The notes: generated from the letters alone by a model not told the origin. DNA of 64,000 nucleotides from Oscillatoria acuminata PCC 6304 (GCF_000317105.1 NC_019693.1:6449227-6513226), one strand, 5' to 3'; shown: positions 52,424 to 62,689, counted from the stretch's first letter. Program-made: numbers and translations.

Positions 52424-55400
52424 TCAGTCAGGGATTAACTGCTGGATCGCCTTGACTAGGACTTCAGGTTCTACTGGCTTGGACAGGTGCAGTTGAAATC
52501 CGGCTTGGAGTGCTTTTTGCTGATTGGACTCTCCGGCGTAAGCAGTCAAGGCGATCGCCGGAATTGCGCCACCCTGTTTCGAGGGGCGGTTTCTCACCTG
52601 ACGGATGAGCATATACCCATCAATATCAGGCATTCCCAGATCGCTGACGAGTACATCAAAGCTATGGCAGTCGAGACAGTTAACGGCCTCAACTGCCGAG
52701 GCTGCAACTTTTACCTGTGCACCAGCTTCGGCTAAAATCGTTGTGGCTAATTCTCTCATATCCGGCTCATCATCTACCAACAGAATTTGAACTCCCGTCA
52801 AAGGTGAGGCTACTGGGTCCAAAACCGATTCACATTCAATACTAACCCCAGAGGTTCCCCGGTCCTGGGTGAGGGGCAAACAAATGGTAAAGGTCGCCCC
52901 TTGTCCTTCTCCGAGACTGGTTACGGCAACAGTTCCTCCATGCAATTCGGTGAGATAGCGGACGATCGCCAGTCCCAATCCGAGACCCCCAAATTGTCTC
53001 GTAGTTTTCCCGTCCTGCTGGCGGAACAAGTCAAAGACATAAGGTAAAAACTCGCGATCAATCCCTTTTCCCGTATCTGTTACCTTAATTTGAGCACAAC
53101 TGCCTTTCCGCTGGAGGTAAACATCCACCTGTCCCCCAGGGGGTGTAAATTTAACGGCATTGGACAACAAGTTCCACATAATCTGCTGAATCCGATCGCG
53201 ATCGCCAGACACTAGACCAATATTCGATTCAAAATGGGTGGCAATCTGAATCTCTTTGGAACTGGCGGCTAATTGAACGGTTTCCAATGCTGACTCTAGG
53301 GTTGAAACTAACTCAACGGAACCGACATGGAGGGCAATTTTACCCTGGAGGATGCGGGATACATCTAATAAATCCTCAATCAGTTTTGAGAGCAAGCGGG
53401 CATTGCGCTCAATGGTTTCCAAAGCCCGATCGCGAGATGCGGTGTCAAATTGGCGAGTTCTTAACAATCTTGACCAGCCCAAAATCGGATTAAGGGGCGA
53501 TCGCAACTCGTGAGAAAGGACAGCCAAAAACTCATCTTTAATCCGGTTGGCGGCTTCCGATTCCTCTCTAGCCGCCCGTTCTCGGGCCAGCAGTTGTTCC
53601 CGTTCTTCTTCGGCCTGTTTGCGTTCGGTGATATCGGTATTACACCCGACATACCCCACGAAGCGAGTACCTTCAAACCGGGGCAACCCCAGCACTTCCA
53701 TCCAGCGATAAACCCCATCATGGCGACGCATCCTCACAATGGCTCGATGCTCCCGGCGATGGGCGATCGCCAAGCTGTACTCTCTGATATAACCCGCCCA
53801 ATCCTCCGGATGCAGGCTCTCGGTCCAATCCTGGGTGATATCTGATTGACACAACCCTGTAAACTCCCGGTATCGCTCATTCACAAAGTGACAGCAGGCT
53901 TGTTCATCTTGCATCCAAATCTGGATCGGAACCTTATCTGCCAACAGCCGGAAACGATACTCAGATTCCCGCAATTCCCCTTCAACCTGTTTAAGACGGC
54001 TAATATCTAAATTAATCCCCGCCCAACAGATAATTTCTCCGGATTGATTTCGCACAGGTACGCCCCGGACTAGAATCGGATACCAGTTGCCATCGACTCC
54101 GCGCACCAGTTGTTCCCGGTCCCACAACTCCCCAGTGGTTGCTCCCGCAGTCCAGTCGGCGAGAGTCTGTTGGGCTGCCTCCGGTGACAATACTTGTACC
54201 CAACCCAAACCCTTCCATTCTTCTAGGGTCATGCCAACTAGACGCAAAAATGAATCGCTGGCATAGAGGTGATGTCCCTGGCGATCGCAAATCCAGATCC
54301 CATAATCCAGACTTTCCCCGATCGCCCGATACACGCCTTCGGTTTGGCGAATGGCTTCCTGGGCCAAATAGCGATCGGTAATATCCGAAAAGGTTACAAC
54401 CCCTGCTCGGATAGTACCATTTTCATCATAGACCGGGGCCGAATTGACGAGAATAATCCCCCGAGTGCCATCTTCCCGCTCAAAGTGTATTTCTTCATTT
54501 TTGACCACTTCACCGTTATACACTGAACGATATAAAGGCCAGTCTTGGAGTTGATAAGCCCGTCCATCGGGATAAAATCCCTGATAGAGGTTCGGTTGAG
54601 TCAGGTTATTCACCTGTAGTGAGTCGGGAATCTGGGCAATTTGTTTAATTTGCTCATTAAACAAGAGAATGTTTCCCGAGGGAGCTTCCGCGACAATCAC
54701 CCCTGCGGGTAACTGTTCCAAAATGGCGTTCAGCAGTTTTCGCTTCATCCGGACGCGATCAAGCAGTTCTTGCTTTTCTACCTCCTGTTGCTTGCGATCG
54801 CTAATGTCCTGCATCACCCCTAAGATTCCCAGAACTTGTCCGTTGGCATCATATTGAGCGAGTCCTTTCACCGCCACCCATCGTTGACTGCCGTCGGGAC
54901 GTTGGATGCGATATTCAATGTCATAGTCCAGGCGATCGCGAATGGTTCGTTCCATCGCCTGCTGTACCCTATGGAGTTCCTCCTCGGGCAGCATTTCCTG
55001 GATTGCGGCCCAAGTGAGATCGGGTTCAGGGACAATCCCAAAGATGTCTGCTGCTTTTTGGGAAAAGGTCACCCGATCGCTGGCCATCTCCCAACTGCAA
55101 TCTCCCATTTTCGCCGCTTCTAAAGCAAGGCTCAATCGTTGAGCACTGGTTCTTAAGGCTTCTTCGGTTCCCTTGCGATCGGTAATATCGATTTGGATAC
55201 CGCTCATTCCCTTAATTTGACCGTTCTCATCTAAGAGGGTCTCTCCAATATTGCTTAACCAGCGCACAGACCCGTTGGGTAGCAAGACTCGATATTCTAA
55301 GTTGAAGTTACTCGGACTATTCAGGGTCTTTTGTACCGATGCCTCAACGGTTTGGCGATCGTCCGGATGAATCGCTGCCAACCAGTTTTGATAAGTGGTT

Positions 55401-57697
55401 GCACATTCCCCCGGTTCATATCCTAATAAGCAATAATTTTCATCGGACCAGAACCAGCGATCGGTCGTGAGATTCCATTCCCAGATTCCCGCATTGGCCG
55501 CACTGAGTGCCATAGATAACCGCCGTTCATTTTCCTGCAATGCGGCTTCTGCCCGAAGGCGATCGTTAATATCGAGGCATACCCCCGCGAGAAACTGTTG
55601 TCCTGTTCTATCCCGGAAGGGAAATTTGTAGGACATATAATAACAGGTTTCCCGGTCTTCTTGTTCAATGGTTTCTAAAAATTGAATGGGTGCATCTTGC
55701 TCTAGCACCTGGCGATCGTTGATGTGTAAATTCCTCGCCACCTCAATTGGAAATAATTCAAAATCAGTTTTGCCGAGAATGTCCGCATTCGGACGCTGCA
55801 ACCATCGCTCTAATGCCCCATTGACATAAATTATCTGTCCGGCAGCATCCTTGATAAAGGCAGCAAAGGGGCTATGACTCATGAAGTGAGAAAATAATTC
55901 TTGACTCTCGCGCAAGGCATCTTCCGTGCGTTTGCGTTCGATAAATTGACCCACTTGAGAGCCAATGGCTGCCATCAAGTCTAGTAAGTCTGGGTCCGGT
56001 GCTTGGAGGCGATCGCTAAAGCATTCGATTTCGCCTAAGAGTTTATCTCCCAACAGAATCGGAAATCCACAGGCAGTCCGCAGTCCTGCTTTGATGGCTG
56101 CTGCGGCTCTGAGGAAGTTCCCATCTTTCTCTAAGTCAGATATCCAAGCCGGTTGCCGGTTCTCCCAAATTCGTCCCGGCAAGCCAACCCCAGGCGCAAA
56201 GCTAATTTGGGCGGTGAGGTCCAAAAACTCCTGGATTTCTAAACCGGGAAGATGCCAAGTTTGGAAGGAGTGCAGACGATTATCCTGGGGATGGAGCGTC
56301 CAAATCGTCCCGACTTGCCATCCTAAACTTTCACACAAGGCTTGTAAAATTCCTGGAACGGCGTCCACCCAGGTGCTGGCTTCGGCTAACACCTGAGCGA
56401 TCGCATATTGAGCCGATTGGCGCTGTTGGGTCCGCTGGCGATCGCTGATATCTCGAATATAAACTCCGATTCCCTCATTCAAGGGAAACGCCGAGATTTC
56501 TATCCACTGATTCCATTCAGATACACAATATTCCTCGATCACTGGAATTCTCTGCGCCTGCGATCGCTGTAGCGCTGGAGCATTCAGCCAATCCAGGTTA
56601 CCCCCCTGGGTAGTCAGTTCCTCCGAGACAGCTTTGCCTAATAACTCATCGGGCGATCGCTGCAACAGCCTTCCTGCTTCGGAATTGACATAAGTAAACC
56701 GCCTATTGTCATCCAAGGCGATAAATCCATCGGGTATGCTTTTTAAAACATTCGAGATCCGGTGGTGTGCCGATTGCAGGGATTCCTCAAATTGTTTGCG
56801 ATCGGTAATATCTAAGGTGAACCCCACCATGCGGATGGGAGTTCCCTGAGAATCGTAGACTAATCCCCCCCGAACAATTAAGCAATGGAGGCTGCCATCG
56901 GGCCAAAAACAGCGTTCTTCTACTTGATAATCTACCCGTTCGTTGAGGGTGCGTTGAATCGCTGCTTGCACGGGTTCCCGATCATCTGGGTGCAATGCAG
57001 CAAACAGGGTCTCATGGGAAAACTCTGCCTCCGGAGGTAAGCCAAAGTTGGCTTTACACTGGTCAGAACAAGTAAGAGTCCCCTTGGCTAAATCCACTTG
57101 CCAGTACCCTAATTTGGCCGTCTTCAGGGCGAGGGTAAAGAATTCTGTATCCTGTTGAGATGTTTCTGGAATAGGCAAGGATGACGCCATCAACTCTAAG
57201 ATCTCTGGCTCCTGGTGGAGAGGTATTGGAGTCTGGGGAATGCGGGTGATGATATTAAAAATCCCCGCGACTTCCCCTTGTTCATCGAAAATTGGACTAA
57301 AGGAGAGGGTGATCGTTACTTCTTCGGCACAATGGCAGCGATCGCACTCAAAGCATTGATTTTCTAACTGTTCAGCTTGTCCCGTGGCAAATACCGAGGC
57401 GACTGCTCTTGCTATTGACGGAAAATGGGTGGTCCAACAGTCTCGCACAGATTGACCCAATAATTGCAACTGCGGAGTGTTTTCTAGTAGCTGATGATAA
57501 GCATCATTATAAAATTGGACCCAATCTGGTCCCCACAAAATGGCGATCGCCACCGGAGAAGTCAAGCTCAAATTGACCGCATTCCGCAAACTCCCCGGCC
57601 AACTTTCCATCGCACCGAGGGGGGTTGCCGTCCAGTCTATCCTTCCCATCAGCCGACCCATCTCGCCACCGACTGCCAAATTATCCTCCACGTCCAT
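52424..57697 (-). CDS. Large hybrid sensor histidine kinase (multi-PAS, GAF, HisKA, REC)
   Basis: 1757 aa. N-terminal PAS-like region with a cysteine-rich strand (CFECDRCHC). Then about eight PAS/PAC units, recognised by LALKTAKLGYWQVDL, SAHHRISNVLKSIPDGF, LSMALSAANAGIWEWNL, LSLALEAAKMGDCSWEM and others, with one GAF domain at about 435-590 (AIAQVLAEASTWVDAV). HisKA with His1396 (AVLSHELRSPLNPILG), HATPase with NLLSNAVKFTPPGG and GLGLGLAIVRYL, then REC with Asp1686 (VLVSDLGMPDIDG). It has no membrane segment, so it senses cytoplasmic signals. An XRE regulator gene is 27 bp upstream. A heptad repeat follows the stop. Confidence 0.95.
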   Translation of the reverse strand: MDVEDNLAVGGEMGRLMGRIDWTATPLGAMESWPGSLRNAVNLSLTSPVAIAILWGPDWVQFYNDAYHQLLENTPQLQLLGQSVRDCWTTHFPSIARAVASVFATGQAEQLENQCFECDRCHCAEEVTITLSFSPIFDEQGEVAGIFNIITRIPQTPIPLHQEPEILELMASSLPIPETSQQDTEFFTLALKTAKLGYWQVDLAKGTLTCSDQCKANFGLPPEAEFSHETLFAALHPDDREPVQAAIQRTLNERVDYQVEERCFWPDGSLHCLIVRGGLVYDSQGTPIRMVGFTLDITDRKQFEESLQSAHHRISNVLKSIPDGFIALDDNRRFTYVNSEAGRLLQRSPDELLGKAVSEELTTQGGNLDWLNAPALQRSQAQRIPVIEEYCVSEWNQWIEISAFPLNEGIGVYIRDISDRQRTQQRQSAQYAIAQVLAEASTWVDAVPGILQALCESLGWQVGTIWTLHPQDNRLHSFQTWHLPGLEIQEFLDLTAQISFAPGVGLPGRIWENRQPAWISDLEKDGNFLRAAAAIKAGLRTACGFPILLGDKLLGEIECFSDRLQAPDPDLLDLMAAIGSQVGQFIERKRTEDALRESQELFSHFMSHSPFAAFIKDAAGQIIYVNGALERWLQRPNADILGKTDFELFPIEVARNLHINDRQVLEQDAPIQFLETIEQEDRETCYYMSYKFPFRDRTGQQFLAGVCLDINDRLRAEAALQENERRLSMALSAANAGIWEWNLTTDRWFWSDENYCLLGYEPGECATTYQNWLAAIHPDDRQTVEASVQKTLNSPSNFNLEYRVLLPNGSVRWLSNIGETLLDENGQIKGMSGIQIDITDRKGTEEALRTSAQRLSLALEAAKMGDCSWEMASDRVTFSQKAADIFGIVPEPDLTWAAIQEMLPEEELHRVQQAMERTIRDRLDYDIEYRIQRPDGSQRWVAVKGLAQYDANGQVLGILGVMQDISDRKQQEVEKQELLDRVRMKRKLLNAILEQLPAGVIVAEAPSGNILLFNEQIKQIAQIPDSLQVNNLTQPNLYQGFYPDGRAYQLQDWPLYRSVYNGEVVKNEEIHFEREDGTRGIILVNSAPVYDENGTIRAGVVTFSDITDRYLAQEAIRQTEGVYRAIGESLDYGIWICDRQGHHLYASDSFLRLVGMTLEEWKGLGWVQVLSPEAAQQTLADWTAGATTGELWDREQLVRGVDGNWYPILVRGVPVRNQSGEIICWAGINLDISRLKQVEGELRESEYRFRLLADKVPIQIWMQDEQACCHFVNERYREFTGLCQSDITQDWTESLHPEDWAGYIREYSLAIAHRREHRAIVRMRRHDGVYRWMEVLGLPRFEGTRFVGYVGCNTDITERKQAEEEREQLLARERAAREESEAANRIKDEFLAVLSHELRSPLNPILGWSRLLRTRQFDTASRDRALETIERNARLLSKLIEDLLDVSRILQGKIALHVGSVELVSTLESALETVQLAASSKEIQIATHFESNIGLVSGDRDRIQQIMWNLLSNAVKFTPPGGQVDVYLQRKGSCAQIKVTDTGKGIDREFLPYVFDLFRQQDGKTTRQFGGLGLGLAIVRYLTELHGGTVAVTSLGEGQGATFTICLPLTQDRGTSGVSIECESVLDPVASPLTGVQILLVDDEPDMRELATTILAEAGAQVKVAASAVEAVNCLDCHSFDVLVSDLGMPDIDGYMLIRQVRNRPSKQGGAIPAIALTAYAGESNQQKALQAGFQLHLSKPVEPEVLVKAIQQLIPD

Positions 57698-57724
57698 TGC
57701 TTTGTTTTCCTTGGGTACGAAGCT

Positions 57725-58027
57725 CTAATCCTGTATTTCCAAATAGCTCAACAGAAGGTTTCGACTCCCTTCTCGTAGCTGTGGCGATGGGGACTCCCCC
57801 AGTTCGTCAATCACTGCTCGAATCTGCTGCAAGGCTAAAGAAGACGGTTGGACACGAGCATTTTCCCAGCGATTAATCGTTGCATAAGCTACCCCCAACC
57901 TCAAGGCAAACTGTTCCTGGGTTAATCCAGCAAGCTGTCGCAGTTCCCGAATCAGATATCCAACTTGGGGTTGCTTGAGGGACAACGTTTTTTTAACCCC
58001 TGCGGTAATTCTTGAAGAAGACCCCAT
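57725..58027 (-). CDS. XRE-family helix-turn-helix regulator
   Basis: 100 aa. HTH: LIRELRQLAGLTQEQFALRL, then GVAYATINRWENARVQPSSL, the classical Cro/C1 type. The short N-terminal (20 residues) is basic and Gly/Ser/Thr-rich, and the C-terminal tail is about 30 residues. It lies 27 bp upstream of the large kinase on the same strand, so it is probably co-transcribed and either autoregulates or reports on the kinase. No DNA target can be assigned. Confidence 0.9.
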   Translation of the reverse strand: MGSSSRITAGVKKTLSLKQPQVGYLIRELRQLAGLTQEQFALRLGVAYATINRWENARVQPSSLALQQIRAVIDELGESPSPQLREGSRNLLLSYLEIQD

Positions 58028-58350
58028 ATTTCTTCAGTTGATGTAACACTTGTTATATCAATTCTCGGTCAAAGGCTCTCAAGCTCTATCTATCTCAAGA
58101 GGGATTTCAAAATAACTTGGAAGCTGTATGGGAAATGACTGGCAAGGGAGAAGTAAACAAATTGCCACCGTTTCGAGTCCCTGCTGACCCAAAAGGATGG
58201 GAATCAGATGGAGAGGGTTCCGAGGTGAGTCTCTATCCTGGCGGTGTGGACTCAGGGGGGAAGCATCCGGATTGAGAGACTGTTGCAATTTTGCCAAGAC
58301 TTGAATGATTTACACTGGATAGATTCATTGTTTAAACGGGTCGAGAATTT
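58028..58350. other. Divergent intergenic region
   Basis: About 320 bp between the XRE regulator (minus) and gamma-glutamyltransferase (plus). No gene or repeat is recognised; a divergent promoter pair is expected here. Confidence 0.5.
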
Positions 58351-60165
58351 ATGCGTCGGGTTCCCCCACTCCTGAAAACTGGACTGGTGCGCTTGATGGG
58401 TGGAGTGGCGATCGCCATTCCCCTATCGATTGTCGTTGAGATGGCGATTTTCAGAAGCGTGCATCGTCCATTTCCACCCCTCTCTCAAGGGTTAAGGGTT
58501 GTTAAGGCTCACCTTTCTAGCAATAGTAACCTCGCGGATATTCCCATCACCGAAGGGGTTGCAGCAAAAAATGGCATGGTTGTTACTGCCTCTGGAAAAT
58601 CCTCTCAAGTTGGGTTAGAAATCCTGAAAGCGGGGGGAAATGCTGTGGATGCTGCGGTAGCGGTGGGGTATGCTTTAGCCGTCACCCATCCTTGTTGTGG
58701 CAACTTGGGTGGGGGTGGATTTATGCTAATCCGTCAGGCGAATGGGGAGGAAATGTTCCTGGATTTTCGAGAAACCGCACCCCTAGCTTCAACCCCTGAG
58801 ATGTATCTGGATGAAACCGGGGAGGTGGTGGAGGGATTGAGTCGTCGGGGATATTTGGCGGTTGCAGTTCCCGGGACTGTGAAGGGACTCGATCGCGCCT
58901 TAACTCGCTATGGTACACTCGATCGCGCTCAGGTGATGGCTGGTGCGATCGCCTTAGCCCAAGATGGATTTATTTTACAACCCGGTGACATTGAGATTCT
59001 CAATCGCAGTGGGGAAGAATTCCAAAAACAGCCAGAAGTTGCGGCTATTTTCTTAAAAGATGGTAGAACTCCCTACCAAGTTGGCGATCGCCTCATTCAA
59101 ACTGATTTAGCCAACAGCTTACAACGGATTGCGGACCAAGGACCGGATGCCTTTTATACGGGACCCATTGCCGAGAAAATTGTTAACGCCAGTGAACAAA
59201 ATGGGGGAATTCTCACCTTAGAAGATTTTAGCACTTATCGCGTGACCGAATCTGCCCCCGTGGAATGTTATTATCGAGGCGATCGGGTGATTTCTGCACC
59301 CCTACCAGGCGGGGGGACGACCCTCTGTCAAATGCTGAATGTGCTAGATGGATATTCCGTCGCCGAACTCAACCGCAGTGCAACCCACCGCCTGCATTTG
59401 ATGCTATCGGCGATGTTGTATGCCTTTGCCGATCGCAACACCTATTTAGGGGACCCAGCTTTTGTGGATCATCCCAGCGATCGGCTACTCTCTCCCGACT
59501 ATGCCGCCCAACTTCGCGCTCAAATCCCCCAAAATCAAGCCATTCCCCCGGAACCGCTTTTCCATCAAACGCCTGAATCCACCGGAACCGACACCACTCA
59601 CTACTCCATCGTCGATCGCTTCGGCAATGCCGTCTCGGTTACTTATACCATTAATTCCTTATTTGGGGCAATGGAAATTGCGCCGGGAACGGGATTTTTC
59701 CTGAATAACGAAATGGACGATTTCACCGCCAAACCCGGAGTTCCCAATCAATTTGGGTTAGTCCAGGGAACCGTCAATCGCATCGAACCGGGGAAACGTC
59801 CTCTCTCCTCCATGAGTCCAACTATTGTCACCCGCAACGGTGAATTGTTCCTCGTTACCGGCAGTCCCGGGGGTTCCACCATTCCCACCACCGTCTTACA
59901 AGTCATTACCCATATCAGCGATCGCAACATGACTGTAGCACAAGCCGTCAGCCACCCTCGCTTTCATTACCAAGGATTACCTAACGTCGTGAGAACAGAA
60001 CCTTTGGCTCTCTCTCCCGACACCGTAAAACAGCTTGTAGAAATGGGATATCACATTGATTCTTTCTCAACTTGGGGTGCAGCTTCATCCATTGCTGTAG
60101 AAGGAGACACCCTCTGGGGAGCAAACGATCCCCGTCGTCCCGCCGGTGCCGCATTGGGGTATTAA
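58351..60165 (+). CDS. ggt: Gamma-glutamyltransferase
   Basis: 604 aa. It hydrolyses or transfers the gamma-glutamyl group of glutathione outside the cytoplasm. An N-terminal signal-anchor (LMGGVAIAIPLSIVVEMAI) is present. The large-subunit opening is GMVVTASGKSSQVGLEILKA. Autocleavage is expected before Thr415, the N-terminal nucleophile in DTTHYSIVDRFGNAVSVTY. The glutamate-binding segments NNEMDDFTAKPGVPN and KRPLSSMSPTIVTRN follow. The domain set is complete. A cobalamin riboswitch lies about 200 bp downstream on the same strand, but belongs to the next gene. Confidence 0.96.
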   Translation: MRRVPPLLKTGLVRLMGGVAIAIPLSIVVEMAIFRSVHRPFPPLSQGLRVVKAHLSSNSNLADIPITEGVAAKNGMVVTASGKSSQVGLEILKAGGNAVDAAVAVGYALAVTHPCCGNLGGGGFMLIRQANGEEMFLDFRETAPLASTPEMYLDETGEVVEGLSRRGYLAVAVPGTVKGLDRALTRYGTLDRAQVMAGAIALAQDGFILQPGDIEILNRSGEEFQKQPEVAAIFLKDGRTPYQVGDRLIQTDLANSLQRIADQGPDAFYTGPIAEKIVNASEQNGGILTLEDFSTYRVTESAPVECYYRGDRVISAPLPGGGTTLCQMLNVLDGYSVAELNRSATHRLHLMLSAMLYAFADRNTYLGDPAFVDHPSDRLLSPDYAAQLRAQIPQNQAIPPEPLFHQTPESTGTDTTHYSIVDRFGNAVSVTYTINSLFGAMEIAPGTGFFLNNEMDDFTAKPGVPNQFGLVQGTVNRIEPGKRPLSSMSPTIVTRNGELFLVTGSPGGSTIPTTVLQVITHISDRNMTVAQAVSHPRFHYQGLPNVVRTEPLALSPDTVKQLVEMGYHIDSFSTWGAASSIAVEGDTLWGANDPRRPAGAALGY

Positions 60166-60364
60166 GGTGAGGGGATTGCACCCCATCCAGTTTGATCTGA
60201 AGAAATTCCAAGTGATTTCATCCCATGCAGTTTCTGAATTCCCTCTTGATTTAAAAATAACTAACGATTGCACCCAACCCGGTTTTGCTTCCTCGTTGAT
60301 GGATCGGTTCCTGGGTAGAGGGATAAAAAATTAAGTGCGGTTAGCGTTGAGTTGTGGTAGGATA

Positions 60365-60505
60365 GGGACAACGCTCGGTTTCAACGGGGTTCAGCCGTTG
60401 GAGTAAATGGGGAAAGTCTGGTGAAAATCCGGCGCTGTCCCGCAACTGTGATGAGACAATGGGTCTCTAAGTCAGGATGCCCGCCGATCGCTAACCTGTT
60501 GTTTT
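60365..60505 (+). ncRNA. Cobalamin (B12) riboswitch
   Basis: Conserved core elements appear in the right order on the plus strand: GGGGAAAGTCTGGTGAAAAT (a GGGAA...GGTGAAA element), then CCGGCGCTGTCCCGCAACTG, then the B12 box GTCAGGATGCCCGCC (60471-60485). A flanking helix is plausible between GACAAC near 60366 and GTTGTT near 60499. This is the adenosylcobalamin-binding aptamer that lowers expression of downstream genes. The nearest plus-strand gene is DUF1636 at 61143, about 640 bp away. A T-run (60594-60600) downstream could be part of the expression platform. Confidence 0.9.
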
Positions 60506-61142
60506 TCATCTGCGAGGTATAGATGAAGGTTGATTTGGCATTTTTACAACTCACCCCCCAGCCATTGCGCGATGGGGTTGGACTTAATTTGGTTTTTTTC
60601 TCCTCGGGGTCTGCCGACTGGATGGAGTATGAATTGAGCATTCATTGAGCATTCAGCGATCGCCGGATATCCTCTAGACAGAGGGACAAAGTGCAGTTCC
60701 GGGGGTGCTTTTGTACTGCCTTGAAGTCATGCTCATAGGGTGACTCACGGATGTTCCGTTCCTGAGCAGACCCGGATGATCGGACTCCCCTCAATTCTAA
60801 GGGTTATACCCTAAACAACTCAGACGCCTTCCGGTTTCTAAATTTTCCGACAACCCCGATTCATTATGTCCATTTCATGGTAAAATTCTATCGGCAGAGA
60901 ATGGGACAAATTCCCTCTGCCATTCATCCATTTTTGAAGGTTAACAACCAAGCAAAGGGTCAAAATTTGTCTGGGTTTAAGCCAAGCCACAGCCGATATT
61001 TTCCTCCTTTTGTCTCTCAACTAAGCCGCCGAATTCAGGGCATAATTCACTCAGCGATCGCTTTTTTTGAAACAGCGCGTTAAAGCCAGCGATCGGCCAA
61101 TCTTCTCAATCCATTACTAGCTGCTAGTTCACTCCAACTTTG
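60506..61142. other. Riboswitch-to-gene spacer, no gene recognised
   Basis: About 640 bp. Contains a 41-aa frame starting near 60523 and a 68-aa frame at 60877; neither has recognisable character. A GC-rich stem candidate with T-run (60555-60600) may be the expression platform. Might hold a decayed gene. Confidence 0.5.
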
Positions 61143-61556
61143 ATGCAAGAGTCCATGACCCAAGCTACCCTCTTTGTCTGTTCCCTCTGCCGATTTTCTC
61201 GTAAAGAACCCACTCAGAACGGTTTATCGGGGGGCGAGTATTTAATTGAGCAATTGCAAAGCGAATTACAAGCCAAAAACCTGGAATCAACCATCCAACT
61301 TCAGCCCGTGCGCTGTATGGCAGCTTGCAGCGATGCTTGCAATGTCACCCTCACAGCTACAGAGAAAATTACCTTTGTTCTCAGTGGACTGTCTCCCACA
61401 GAATCCGCACCAGCTTTGGCTACCTTTTGTCAACAATATACAGCAGCTTCTGAGGGTAAAGTTCCCTACAAAGAACGTCCGGACATCATTCGGGAATCCA
61501 CAGCCTTTGTTCTGCCTCCTTTCCCTGTTCCATCCAGTCTATCCCCGGCCATTTAA
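61143..61556 (+). CDS. DUF1636 protein, predicted metal-binding
   Basis: 137 aa from ATG 61143 (TTG 61140 and ATG 61155 are alternatives). Cysteine pattern: FVCSLCRFSRKEP near residue 15, then VRCMAACSDACNVTL with three cysteines. This matches DUF1636, a small putative metal- or iron-sulfur-binding family with a thioredoxin-like fold, often found beside cobalamin or cobalt genes. It lies downstream of the cobalamin riboswitch. A strong hairpin terminator follows. Confidence 0.8.
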   Translation: MQESMTQATLFVCSLCRFSRKEPTQNGLSGGEYLIEQLQSELQAKNLESTIQLQPVRCMAACSDACNVTLTATEKITFVLSGLSPTESAPALATFCQQYTAASEGKVPYKERPDIIRESTAFVLPPFPVPSSLSPAI

Positions 61557-61586
61557 CAGCAGGATTAGGCTATAATGAACCCTAAC

Positions 61587-61614
61587 AAACCGGGTTGCTC
61601 AGCAACCCGGTTTT
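61587..61614 (+). terminator. Terminator after the DUF1636 gene
   Basis: AAACCGGGTTGC pairs with GCAACCCGGTTT across a TCA loop, followed by TTTT. It is 30 bases past the stop. Confidence 0.8.
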
Positions 61615-61668
61615 AACCTCATCGGTGGCCAATCCTCTGTTTTTTAGTTAACCCTTGCAAATCAGCTT

Positions 61669-62652
61669 ATGACTTTAATTTTTGGACTAACTCTTACCCT
61701 ATTTATTGTCAGTCTTATTCTGTACCTCAACAGCGCCCGCAAATATCAATCTTCCGATTCTGTGGCTAATTCTTATGACGAATGGACTCAAGACGGGATT
61801 TTAGAATATTACTGGGGAGAACATATTCATCTGGGGCATTATGGTTCTCCCCCAGAATCGAAAAATTTTCTCCAAGCTAAAGAAGACTTTGTACATGAAA
61901 TGGTACGTTGGGGAGGATTAGACCGATTACCCCCAGGAACAACGGTTTTAGATGTAGGTTGTGGGATTGGCGGTAGCAGTCGCATCCTGGCAAAAGACTA
62001 TGGGTTTTCGGTTACGGGTATCACGATTAGTCCTGAACAAGTCAAGCGGGCTCAAGAACTGACGCCCCCTGATTTAGATGCTAAATTCGCCCTGGATGAT
62101 GCCCTGGCTTTATCCTTTGACGATCGCAGTTTTGATGTGGTATGGTCCATTGAAGCAGGGCCGCATATGCCGGATAAAGCCCGATTTGCTCAAGAATTGT
62201 TACGGGTACTCAAGCCAGGGGGTATCTTAGTGCTTGCGGACTGGAATCAACGGGACGATCGCCAAACTCCTCTCAATTTCTGGGAACGCCCGGTGATGCA
62301 GCAACTTCTCGAACAATGGTCTCATCCCGCTTTTTCCAGCATTGAAGGCTTTTCTGAACTGTTAGAATCCACGGGATTAGTCGCCGGAGAAGTCACCAAT
62401 GATGACTGGACAGAACAAACCCTACCCTCTTGGATTGATACGATCTGGCAGGGCATTATTCGACCTCAAGGATGGATGCAATTTGGACTGTTTGGATTTA
62501 TTAAATCCGTGCGAGAAGTTCCCACCATTCTGTTAATGCGTCTAGCCTTTGGTACCGGACTCTGCCGCTTTGGAATGTTTCGGGCTATCCGCTGTGAGGG
62601 AGAACCCACCTCAAAACATCAAGTTACCGCTACGGTTGGTCAACATTCTTAA
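61669..62652 (+). CDS. MPBQ/MSBQ methyltransferase (slr0418-like)
   Basis: 327 aa. An N-terminal membrane segment (FGLTLTLFIVSLILYLNSAR) is followed by a SAM-binding core: motif I VLDVGCGIGGSSRI at residues 93-106, VTGITISPEQVKRAQEL, and the conserved VVWSIEAGPHMPDKARFAQE. The sequence matches, from memory, the cyanobacterial 2-methyl-6-phytylbenzoquinol/solanesylbenzoquinol methyltransferase (Synechocystis Slr0418) that makes plastoquinone and tocopherol precursors. The membrane helix suits thylakoid or envelope placement. Terminators bracket it. Confidence 0.9.
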   Translation: MTLIFGLTLTLFIVSLILYLNSARKYQSSDSVANSYDEWTQDGILEYYWGEHIHLGHYGSPPESKNFLQAKEDFVHEMVRWGGLDRLPPGTTVLDVGCGIGGSSRILAKDYGFSVTGITISPEQVKRAQELTPPDLDAKFALDDALALSFDDRSFDVVWSIEAGPHMPDKARFAQELLRVLKPGGILVLADWNQRDDRQTPLNFWERPVMQQLLEQWSHPAFSSIEGFSELLESTGLVAGEVTNDDWTEQTLPSWIDTIWQGIIRPQGWMQFGLFGFIKSVREVPTILLMRLAFGTGLCRFGMFRAIRCEGEPTSKHQVTATVGQHS

Positions 62653-62689
62653 CCGCTTCCTTGGTGTTATACCCGTCCTAAATTAGTTA

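Noticed and set aside
60877-61083. 68-aa plus-strand frame after the riboswitch
   Set aside because: No recognised character and it ends in chance-like sequence; not the expected cobalt-transport protein.
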